Shown here in pieces: positions 25,901-38,300 of a DNA stretch of 64,000 nucleotides (positions are counted from its first letter, which is position 1; the number at the start of each line of letters is the position of its first letter). A model generated the notes under the pieces. That model saw nothing but the letters and a program-made list of their open reading frames with translations, searched no databases and was not told where the DNA came from. Both the position numbers and the translations under genes were made by a program. The stretch covers positions 64,900,392-64,964,391 of the forward strand of contig NC_091119.1 of assembly GCF_040183065.1 (NCBI RefSeq), written 5' to 3'. Origin of the DNA: Periplaneta americana. Taxonomy: Eukaryota; Arthropoda; Insecta; Blattodea; Blattidae.

Positions 25901-28900
25901 TATTCTGTAGGAATAAAAAAATAATAATCTTTACGTAGATAATATGTTTACTTTTTATCACCATAATATTGAGAGATTCCTCTAAAACTGTTGTAAGATG
26001 CCTGCTGATGGTTCTTTTTTCATAGTTAATTCTTGTACTAAAAATTATTTTATTATATTAATATAAAAGTTTTAAAAGATCTCTAGTTTATATCACAGAC
26101 ATCATTCAAAAAGAACTGTTGAACTAATAACTGGACACGACCAAGAAATATTTGTGACAGATTGGCTTGTATAATTATAATTTCAACTGCCGAATTTGCA
26201 AATGGGAAGACGACCAACATATTTTTAAGGAGTGTAAGGCTCTGAAGAGTAGAAAATGAACATTTTTATAGGTAGATGGAAGATTCTAACATTGTTGCTA
26301 ATGTTCTGCAATTTTTGTAAAGAGCTGAACTGGAATAACAAATCTACGTAAAGAGTATTATCTTTTGGTCCTACAGAATACATCAGGCCACAAAGGGAAA
26401 AACACTGGAGGAGAGGGGTTCGATCCTGTACTGTGGATTGAACTTTGGCGTAGCTCAATGGTGAGAGCACTTGGTACGTAGAACCAAGGACCTGGGTTCG
26501 ATCCCCGGTGCCGGAGCAAATTTTTCTTCTCTAATATTAATTGGAATAACAAAGTTGGGATAATGATGGGTGTACAAAAAGCCAAAATGCTAAGACACTT
26601 GAGACTTTAAAAATTCATGCACAATCTAAGTCATCTAATGTGTGAAGTTTTATACTACATCATTTTCTAAACCAGGACATTCCTTAAATAATTATTTTTG
26701 GATCCATGTGTCCTGAATGCAAGATGCTTTAAAATATGAACACTTTAAATACTTCTTTATTAATGAAATTATTGAACAATAGTCCATTAAAATTTTGTTA
26801 ACAGAAGTATGCACGAGAGTCTTAGGGTATTGGTCTGCTTACAGAGAGGCATATTTTAGGAATGATAGCATGCATTTATAGGTGTAACTTCTATACTTTA
26901 GGAATGATAGCATGCATTTATAGGTGTAACTTCTATTTGCTTTTTAATATTCTTTGCATAAATGTTGTGTGTATTATATTTCAATAGGGATGGAGATGTG
27001 TATGCAGCTATGAGGGACTGCCACACTGCCCTTCAATTGGATCCTGACCATATGAAAGCACATTTCAGGTAAATCATCACAAGTTCCCTTTGTGTAATAT
27101 CATTTATTGCCCCTTTATGTTTTTTTTGTGACTATGCCTATGTTCACCCAATTGGAGTTCATGTACATCCTTGATGTCAGTCATCAGATTGGTGGACACG
27201 TAACAGTGGGAATATGATACTGCCATTTATTTGTTTTATGGATGTAAGTGCTGAGAGAGGAATACGCTATTATGCCCTTTATTGAGAGCCTAATATTAGT
27301 ATAAATAAAGATTAGTAGCAGCCTGAGACAAGTTTTATTTCGAAATGTAACAAATGAAAAAAGATATTCAAGCTAGCTATTCTTGTGAGGGTTATTGTGT
27401 GTTATAGACTGTCTTCATTCCGTATGTTATTAAAGATTCCAATTTGAATTTTATATTACTTGAGCTCAGTTGACAAATTTTACGTAAATAAATCCAAAAT
27501 TTTTTTGTAAATGATATTCTAAACTTCTTTTTAACAAAGCTTAAGTGATTTCAAAAGTATCCTGACTTTTGAATAAAACCCATGTACTGGGACTGTATAT
27601 TAAATTACATTTTATCTCTGTAAACGTTTATTGGGTGTAACTATGAATGCAATAGAGAATTTCCCAACATTCTGAGAAGTTTAGAACTGTAAATGGTCTG
27701 AGGTGTGGACCTGGCAGTATTAATGGTTAAAATTTTAAATTAGTATCAATTAATTTTCACATAAATAAGGCCCATTATTTTTTAAAATGAAATGGTGCTT
27801 TTATTTTATGTAAAACGTATTTTTAACAAAGCTTAGTGACATAAAAAGTGCCCTGAATAACACCCATGTATGTCCAATTGAATTGCATTTCTGAACTTGA
27901 GTACATTCAAGGTGGGATTCATTACGCCTACTACTAGTGATAACAGATAGTGCTGTACTGACCGGCATGTAATGGGTGTTTTTATGTTAAGTAAAAAAAA
28001 AAAAAATTATTTACCATTTAAAACATATTTTGTGAAACAGCTTAATTTAAATAAGATCCCATCAAGTTTTCACAATAGCAGCACATTTGTCTTATGAATC
28101 TTGAAGTGTGTGTATCTGCAAGACTTTAGTGTTTTTCAATCATTCTTTTGTATACAGAGTGATTCACGAAGTTTTACCACCACTTTGGGAGAGCCTTCTT
28201 GAGGTAAAGTGGAGCAAAAAATGTAAATAAAAAAATAGGGTCCGACTTACAGTTAAGTCGCTACAGTTTATTGAAAATTTAAAATTAGAGGCAGAATTTA
28301 ATATCACTACAAAAAACACGAAAAATGAATACAGTTCCCAGTTTTGTAACTGCTTACTTGTTAGAAACTTCATTCTGCTCTTCAACTCTTAGTTTTACAA
28401 GAGATTTTCAAACATGTCTCCTTCTACCTCCACACACTTGGTCGCACAATTGAAGGGTACACAGGAAAGACGATCAAGGTCCATCAAAAATCGAAATTGA
28501 GTTAATAATGCTATCTTATAGCGGAAAGAAAGTACTATCATGTGGTCTATCTAGTAATAAGAAATCATCGTTCTTGACATTCCACTATGTCAATTTCTAT
28601 TAAATACACACATAACAAAGTATTAAGTGCTTAAACTTTAAAATTCGTTTTTTTTTCGAAACTTCCTAAAATGGACCTTGATCGTTACTCCCGTGTACCC
28701 TTCAATTATGAATCACTCGCATCACATTCCTTAACTTATCAGGACTGTTCCTGATGATTGCGGCGGCATCCATAATGCACACAATTTATTTTTCGCGTGT
28801 GTTTACCTTAATCTGGTACACAAGATCATCCACCCCCATAAGCAAAATTAAGGGGTGTCAAATTTGGGGACCTGGCTGGCCAGGGATAAGGACTTCCGCA

Positions 28901-31900
28901 ACTAATCCAACAGTGTGGGAAATACTGGTTTAGATAGTATCTCACAGCAAGGGTGAAATGAGCAGGCTCTACATTAAGTGGAAGTGTATATGAAGTCTCG
29001 TTGCAAGACGAACATCATCTAGTAATTGTGGAAATTCATTTTGTAGAAAGTGTAGGTACATGTTACCAGTTATGTTATCGAGTAAAATTAATGGTTCTAT
29101 CAGCTGATCATTCAAAATGCCTGCTGATCAATTCAGACTATTAGAAAAGTAACCCAAATTGTGTTCCAGACTGGCGAGATGTTTGTATGAGCTGCAATGG
29201 GTACAAGAGGCTTCAGATTGTATGCAGGCCTTCAAGAACAAATTCCCTGATCATGTCCATAGCCATGCTTGCAAAGCTCTTGTCAAAGACATTGAAACAG
29301 CTAGTGCCTCAAAACCAGATTTTGGTAAGTATACATCAATGCTTGTTACATGAAAGCTATAAAGTTATGTAGAAAGAGAGAGGGGCAGAGGAAGAGAGAG
29401 ATGGGAAGCTCTCTCGAAGACTGTGAAGAAGTTTGGGGAGTGAGTTACATTGCAGGTGATATTATATTCAAAGTTGTAAAGATAATGCTTTTGCTTACAT
29501 TAATTTAAAGTAAGGTTAAATTTTAAAATAAGCTTACATCATGTTTAATTCACAACAGTGTTTTCTTGGAAGTGAGAGCAGACCAGTGCTTATGATTTCT
29601 TAGCCACTTATCTCATGCTAATTTTGCTTCTCTTTTTTTATTAATTCTTGTGATACAATCATCCCATTAATTTTCTTCCTCTTATCTATCCATTCATATA
29701 TTACTTGAAAGATATAGCAAACACATTTAATAAACACTACTCAAACTCTCACAGATTACATCCCAATATCAAAAAAACTGACAAAAAATCAAAAGAGAAT
29801 TACATAAAAATAATAAAAACAATATTACTAGTACAAAACCTGAAATATTTCATCAAAATATTACTTCCAAAGAATTAACTCTAGCTATACAAAATTTAAA
29901 AACCAAGAAATCTCCTGGCCCTGACAATATTCATTCCGAATTTTTGAAACATCTGGAGGAAAAAGCCAAGTCTTTACTTTTATCCATTTTCAATTTATCA
30001 TGGAACACCTCAATTCCTGCAGCTTGGAAAAAAGCAATCATTGTACCAATTCACAAAAAAGGGAAACCTGCTCATGATGTTAATAGTTATTGACCAATAG
30101 CACTATTAAGCGTGATAGCAAAAACCATGGAGTCCATGATCTCCAACAGATTAACTTGGTATTTAGAATCCCATAATCTTGTATCACCAAGACAAGCCGG
30201 TTTTCGACAACTACACTCTACCAATGAACAAATCATATGCCTCGGCCAAGAAATAAAAGACAGTTTTAACAAGAAAGAAGATACCTTGGCAATATTTATT
30301 GACTTTCAGTTAGCATATGGCTCTGTTTGGAGAAATAAATTGTTACTAAAACTCCAGAAATTAGGTATCTTCAGCAATATGTTCAGATGGATATCAGAAT
30401 TCCTTAGTCAAAGATTCATTGCCACTAAATTCAATAACTCACTTTCTAGTTACAGACAAACATATCGAGGTCTACCTCAGGGCGCTGTCCTCAGCACAAC
30501 TTTATTCAATATTTATATAAATGACTTACCCTCCCTATTAGAGGAATCAAACATGAAAACAGCACTATTTGCAGATGATATAGTTTTGTGGATTTCCGGA
30601 TCTTACAGACATAGAGACAAAATTAAAAATTCTGCTCTTAAAGCTCTAAATCAACTACATGAATGGAATGCATCAAATTTGATGACACTTAATTTAAGCA
30701 AAAGTAACTACCAAATATTTTCACTCGGTAAAAAAGAAAGAGAATGTAATATCCAATACAATGGCCAACACCTTCCTAGGACTTATGAATCCAAATATCT
30801 TGGAGTTATTTTCGATAGTAAGTTAACATGGAGCAACCATTTGAAATACATTTCTGAAAAAGCTCGTAAAAGATTCTCCCTTCTAAAAAGACTAGCAGGA
30901 AAGAAATGGGGATGCTCTAGGAATACTTTGAACACTACATACAAAATGTTTATACAGCCAGTGCTGACATACTGCGGAGAAATTTTAATTACTTCACCTT
31001 TCATAAACGACATAGAATATGTTCAAAACCAAGCTCTCAGACTCATTACTGGTGGAATCAAAACAACTCCAATAGATTCTATGAGATTCCTCACTAATAT
31101 TAACAGCATCAAAATGACAATAGAAGAAAAAGCACTGATTCAATATGAAAAACTTATCAGATTACCAGGAAACAATTGGCATTCATAAAGTCCTCTCTGT
31201 AGATTGAAAAGTCAAAAAAGTTTCATATCCATTGTTCAAGAATTAAAACAGAAAATAAATATCCCGAATTTAAAAGAAAACTTACAAATTAAAGCAAATC
31301 CTTTAACTCTATTAAATGTAGAATATAATCTAAATTTAACAGAAGAAATACTGAAATCAGAAATAAACACTGAAATACTGAAACAATTGTCTTTAGAGAC
31401 AATTAATATTAGGTACCCTCCACAAAACTGGCTTCATTTATACACCGACGGAACCTTGATCTCCAGAGAACAAGATGCCGGTGCAGGTGTTACATGCTGT
31501 CTCTTCTCACTTTATAGATCTCTTGGATATGGAACAACAAGTTTTGACGGTGAAATCATTGCAATAAGTGAATGTCTCAGGAACCTTCTATGCCACATCA
31601 GTAAATTTAAAAATGCAGTTATATTGTCAGACTCCAAAGTAGCTATTCTATCAATCGTCTCTAAACACACACCTTCATCTCAAACAGCAGAAATAACTAA
31701 AATGCTCTCTCAATTAATATCACTCAATAAAAAAATTGTATTCCAATGGATACCATCCCATTGTGGAATCCTGGGAAACGAGAATGCGGATGCTTTAGCA
31801 AAGAAGGGCAGCACTGCTACTTACAGACCTGTTACTAAATCTGCGTATTACTCTGTGAAGAGATTTATTAAATCTACGTACTTAGACTTCAACAAATAAA

Positions 31901-32250
31901 ATTTGATAACTCAGTCCCAAGGGAAAAAATGGAACTCTCTGCATCAAAATCCACAGTTAATTCCTGATTTACCACGAAAATCGTCTGTAGCTGCATTTAG
32001 ATTGGCACAGGCCGTGATTGTTTGGCCAAACACCTACATAGAATTGGAATATATCAGTCCCCTAACTGCCCATTGTGCAACTCAAACCAAGGAAATCTGT
32101 GCTTCAGTGGCTGGTCATGATAATATCTTTGAAAAATATTGGAGTGCAAGAGGTCAAATGACTTTATTGTCAAACGCCTGGCATTAGAAAACAACAACAA
32201 CATATAGTACTTGGATTTTACATCAGTCTCATACTTTGATTTCTTGAATT

Positions 32251-32307
<57 letters not shown>

Positions 32308-35300
32308 CAGTAGTATAAAGTGAACAAATCGAGTATAATTGGTATATGATAGTTACTTATGTAACAATTATGCAATGCAAGGCTTTAGTGAACGAATCTA
32401 GATGTTTACAGATGAGGTACAGCTGAGTCCGTAATATTAGATGAGTCTTCTAACTTCTTTATGTGTTGCATACAAAATTTCGTAGTAAAAGCTACATTAA
32501 TCACAAGAAAAGTGTGTATTATAATTCATAATTTCTGTATTCTTAAGAATTGCAATTCCAAAGAGAAGTGGAATAGAGAGAGGGATGCCCATAATCAATT
32601 ATCCTGTTCAACATCTACTTGCAAGAGTCAGTGAAGAACTATTTTCAGAATATAGGAGGGGTGATAGTAGGAGGAAGAAGAATACAGTGCATAAGATTTG
32701 CTGCTGATATGGCGTTGTTATCAGAAGAGGAAATGATACTAAGGGATATGCTAGTGGAGCTAAATCACACCTGTGAACAGTATGAGATGAATTATTATAC
32801 AAGATACAGTAATGGAGGAAAATATCTTGAATATTTCCAAAATTTTACTGCTGTAAGCTGTACCTATCCCCTTAATGATGCTGTATGCACTACGAGGTTA
32901 TCTAACATCAGTGGACTTGGTGACAAGAAGACAGTATTTTGGCGAGATGAAACAGAGGATTCACCATGGATTCCTGACATTTGCCTTCTTGTTTAGGAAA
33001 AGATCTTGAAAAACCCAACCAGGTAATCAGTTAAAGCAGGATTCGAACTCTCACTCGAATGCAGTCTCGATCAGGAGACCAATTCCTTACCCTGAGATAT
33101 GACAGTAACTACTGACTTCGTTTGCTAAGGTTGCATGGCACATACAAGATTGAAGGTTGGTTTGGAAAAATGTGGTACTGTATGTCTAAAATGAGAAATA
33201 ACTGCATATCTCTCGCATTCGAAGCCAATGTTAATATGATTTTTTTTAATTACATAGGAAATAACCTCTGTAAATGTTGATATATCTTCGACAGTTGCTC
33301 GGTATACAGAAAAAAATTCTAGAAAGACATTCCAGACTTGTACAAAAAAATTGCAGTTGATTAATTTGTGTTTGCATGATTAATGCTAGGTTATTTCAGT
33401 ATGATGTGTCTAAAACATTGTGATGACTGATTTGAACAGATGTAGAGTCTGAAGACATGGAGCCAGGTGCCGAACCATCTGATCAGTACAAGAGTCATAC
33501 TGCAAATCGCTGCACTATGTCGCAACAGGAACGTGCATGGAGGGAACTGGCCTACGACTATGAGATACGGTTTTGTGGCCACTGTAACACAACTACAGAC
33601 ATCAAGGAAGCAAATTTCTTTGGGAGGTAATGGAAAATTAAACATTTATTCCAAAATGTAAGTCATTTAGGGCAGTAATCTTCTTTTTAGTTTCTTTAAA
33701 TAATACTGTCTTTGAAATTACGTGATTTTTGTTTTCATCCTTATGCTATTCTTATTCTCAAAGTGGCAGACTGGGAAAATTCAGCCCATTTACTTATGAT
33801 TTGCATTATGAAAAAAGATGCATAATAGCTGTCAAGCTAGTGAGGAGAAGTGTGAGACATGATTTGCAATGGGAAATAGGTAGATGTTGTCACATTTAAT
33901 TTACTTAGTGTTGCCAACCTGTTTTTGCGTATCACCTTTTCACTTCCATTTTTCTGATGTGTCTAACTTTTTTTTTGTGTGGTTCTGGAACTTCGTCATT
34001 AGTAATTACTTAATCTATACTCATTACGAATGTATAATTGATTTGTTAATTGTAACACAAACATAATACAGTAAAACTTCATTTATTGGGGTCTGACGAA
34101 AAACGTGTAAGTCAGAAAAATGTATAGCTGAAATTACATTTATTTTAATGACATCTGAAATAGTCTTTGAAGACTTTATGAGAAGCACAAGCTAAGTTGA
34201 TTTATTAAACATTTTGCAAGAAAAATTTTGAATTTCATAGTTAAGCCATTTTTGAGTCTATAATACAATACTAAACTTTACAACGCATATTCTTGAAGAA
34301 TTATAAGATTATTTGTGGAAAATCTTACAAGCAAACATTCTGATGGAGGCAGATAAAAAAAAAGTTAATTTTCTTTCTTTCACCATGGTAATAATGTCAA
34401 AAGAAGTGCTTATACAAATTTTGGCCACTTGACCACAATTATGAGGACTGTAAAAAAATAAGTTCGTCAGAAGCCGTTAACAGAAAGAAAACACAATTTC
34501 ATTGGAAAAATTTATTGGAATAGACACAGCAATTGCTGAGCTATTTTTCATTATATTCCCACCGGAATTGAGACGTTTGGCATCTAAAGAGAGGTGCAGA
34601 CGGCTGTCAAATGCTGGTTCCGATCCCAGGCGGCTGACTTCTACGACACATATATTGATCCCATGGTATGACAAATGTCTCAATTCCAGTGGGGGATATG
34701 TTGACAAATAGCGCAACAATTGCTGTATCTGTTTCAATAAATCTTTCCATGTGTTTTTTTTTCTGTAAACGGCCCCAGGGAAAATCACTTTCTTGATGGC
34801 CTCGTAATTGCGGTCGAGTGGCCAAAATTTGTGTAAGCACTTGTTTTGACTTTATTAACATAGTGGAAGAAAAAAATTTAACTTTTTTATCTGCCCCCAT
34901 CAGAATGTTTGCTTGTTAGCTGTTTAGAGGCAAAGCTGGCTGATATATTACATTTCAAACTCCAGTCCAGAAAATTTTACGGAAGTGACCTTGTTCTTAT
35001 CATGTGATCTTCGTATATTAACATGTGTTTATTTTTACAAAAAGTCAGTTATTTTGGACTACTTGATCCTAAAGAATAAATCATGCTTTCAAATTGTGAT
35101 AACTGTTCCATAATCTCTTGAGTTACATACGTAATGTTTCTAAAGTAGTAACAACATCATTAGTCCACACCTGTGGAGTAACGGTCAGCGCATCTGGCCG
35201 CAAAACCAGGTGGCCCAGGTTCAAATCCCGGTCGGGGAAAGTTACCTGGTTGAGGTTTTTTCTGGGGTTTTCCCTCAACCCAATACGAGCAAATGCTGGG

Positions 35301-38300
35301 TAACTATTGGTGATGGCCCCGGACTCATTTCACCGATGTTATGTCCTTCATATCATTCAGACGCTAAATAACCTGGTGTTGATACAACATCGTAAAATAA
35401 CCCAATAAAATAAATAAAAACAATGTCATTAAAGGACACAAAATTGTTGGAGACAAGCATGGACAGCTTTGATTTCCACGAATTTTAAAGTGTATCTCAT
35501 CTTAACAATAAACAAGTACTGTATTTCCACTTTTTTACATTTTCATGGCAAACCTAATTTTGATTAAAATTTATTTGGAATGTGTAAATAATGAATAAAC
35601 CTAAAGTATATATCCGAAATAAATTAACATAGGAAGGATAGAAATTTTGCCGAGAGTTCTAAAAAAACATTTAAGTGTGAAAAATGCTGAAGTGCAAAAT
35701 GTATAAAAGTTTTACTGTCTTATGAAAACAAACTCTGGATGTTCATAATTCCATACCAACTAAATTATTTCAGATAAATGCTCGAAAGCTGAAATGATAC
35801 TTTGATTTACAGTCAAGGCCAGTATATTGTTGCTGGATCTGATGATGGATCCTTTTTCATTTGGGATCGTCAAACCACCAACATTATGCGTGTTCTCCGT
35901 GGTGATGATTCCATTGTGAACTGTTTGCAACCTCATCCGTCGTATTGTCTGCTGGCCACAAGTGGTATTGATCCAGTTGTCAGACTTTGGAGTCCTAGAC
36001 CTGAGGTATTTTGTCTCTAAAGTTTTCACACATATGTTTGAACATAAATTATAAGAAAATAGCATGAGGTAGAATTATAGCAGGCGACCTGAAGAAACCT
36101 TTTTCAATATCATCTTTGGGTATAACCTACTGCTAAATTCCATTTGGACTTGTTGAATTTGTGTTATTCATTGAGTCAATAATTTGATTTTAAGAGTAGT
36201 AATATTTATTTTTGAAGCAATTAGTAATTTCCGCTTTTAAAAAATTATGTAGCTTTATTAACTTTATTTTGTATTATTTACGAATAATTTTTGAGCTTAT
36301 TTCTTTTTCATTTTGTTTTGATTTGTTCCGATAAGCAAGTTATATTACAATATTAAATTTCAAATGGGCCGTCTGTGCTTATCTAATTTTATGAAGTACT
36401 AATTATAACATGAACGTTTTTGGCACTAGTGTGCCATTTTCAAATGTATAGAAGATGCTGCCTAGTTACATTGTCAAATAGATGAAATGCAAAACCCTTA
36501 CATATAGTTAATTAAAACACATACTTAAAAATAGTAAATTAAAATATTGTTTTGCTATTATAATGTCCATTGTTGTGTGATGAACGTTGTGGTTAACTTG
36601 ACGTTGTCAAATGGAGTGATTCAGTTTCATATTGAAAACGTTGTTTAGTTGCACTATGATGTAAAATATTAAAATGTTAATTAAACTGTGGAAGTCATAA
36701 AATCCTTTCTTATTGATCAAGGTCCACTTGTCTTTTGTTGATCACTTTCACATATTGAAGCACTTTGCAATATTGAAACATGGTGTGTGACACGTAAGTT
36801 GCGGTGATTGATTATAATACCTGGTATATGTTTTCTTCAGATTGCTGATGTTAAGATGTTACAAATTCTGGGTTGTCACCGTCCGAATATCAGCCTAGCC
36901 TTGTGTACTGCGAACATAAAAGTTATGCTGTTACATATGCTAATGTACTGATGGTCCGATAGAATGAGTAGGCAAGTAACTTACGTGCAATAACTGGTTG
37001 TACTGTGTGTTCGGCGTTGGCTTGGCACAGACTGAGAGTCGGTCGGTGTTCACATTGTATTTTAGCCTAATGAACGTCTAGCGGAACCGGAAGTGGCGTG
37101 GGGATGGGGGGACCTGAGGAAGGGGAGAATGATCTTGTTTGATTTCGTGAAATTAATTTAAATAGGTTGAATAAAGGGTTATTGGTATCGGCTATTTGCT
37201 CATTTAAAAGCGGATTTCCTTCATTATGGCTCCTGGCAATGTAATATTGCTCTGCCGTGTCAATTAAGGAGCTGCTAGTAACCTTAATAACTTTTAATGC
37301 GTCTTTTTATTGTGTTTTCACACACATAATGATCATGGTTACGTGTATCTATTTGACAATGTAACTAGGCAGCATCTTCTATACATTTGAAAATGGCACA
37401 CTAGTGCCGAAAACGTTCATGTTATAATTAGTACTTCATAAAATTAGATAAGCACAGACGGCCCATTTGAAATTTAATATTGCTTATTTCTTTGCTTTTT
37501 CAAAGTTGTTAATAATTCAGATACATATATACAGTGCCAAATAAATACATAGCAGGCTATTAGGAAAGACATGATAGAAAATGAGAATGAAAGAAATAGA
37601 AAATTACGTCTTTTTCAGCACCCTCTTGTAGTTAATTGTTGTCCATAAAAATTAAATTATATTAATTTTCACACAGTTATCCTATACAGTACATAGTCCT
37701 GTGCTGTGGTGTTGTGGTCTAAGACATCCTGCCTAGGACTCGTGTTACGGAATGCACTCTGGTTTCAGACACCTTGGAGGAAAATATTTTCTCCTGAAAT
37801 TTCGGTCAGCGTATGGGATAGGTGCCCTCCCAACATCGTAATGCATTTGGGGAGCTACTTTAAGTAGTGAAATCTGGTTACAACCACCAGCTATAATGGA
37901 TGGGGGGACATCACACTAACCACACAATACCTCTGTTCTGGTTGGATGATCGTTAACCTCTGCGGAAGCATGTGGATGTGAGCCCAGCAGTCTGCTGATC
38001 GGCCCTGGCTCTTAATGGGCTGTTGTGCCGCAGATTTGTTTATTTTTTATCCTATATATACATTTTAAAATCGACTTACTAGTATGTTGTTTAGTCAACT
38101 GTCCGAAGACAGGTCTGAACCTCACAAGCGATACCAAGAAGGCCCCACTTATGAGGCAACCAGGCCAAGAGATAATGGGGTAGGGTGGCCAGTTCCTTTC
38201 CCCTTCCATTGCATACATCGCCGACTAGCTACATATTACACTAGTCAGACTTCAGATGCATACAAACAGTTGTGAAGCTCTGACACATATCGTAAAGTGA

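Larger units (their letters stand above)
29715..32190 (+). mobile_element. LINE with RT and RNase H, 5'-truncated (I/Jockey-like)
   Basis: The order is the RT fingers (KSPGPDNIHSEFL, 29905), the full RT palm, RNase H, then a C-terminal knuckle region. The 3' end is AACAACAACA near 32195. An RT followed by RNase H without LTRs points to the I/Outcast/Loa side of the non-LTR elements. It is 5'-truncated, with stops and frameshifts at 30092, 31186 and 31897, and a deletion in the knuckle. A second partial copy is at 45545-45958. Confidence 0.85.
36349..37484. mobile_element. Inverted-repeat element, probable Penelope-like relic
   Basis: The ends are inverted repeats of about 140 bp (36349-36490 against 37345-37484), starting CAATATTAAATTTCAAATGG. 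Each arm carries a hammerhead-like motif of the kind known from Penelope-like retroelements. Such elements often occur as inverted, truncated pairs. No GIY-YIG or RT coding sequence was seen in the 850 bp between. Confidence 0.55.
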
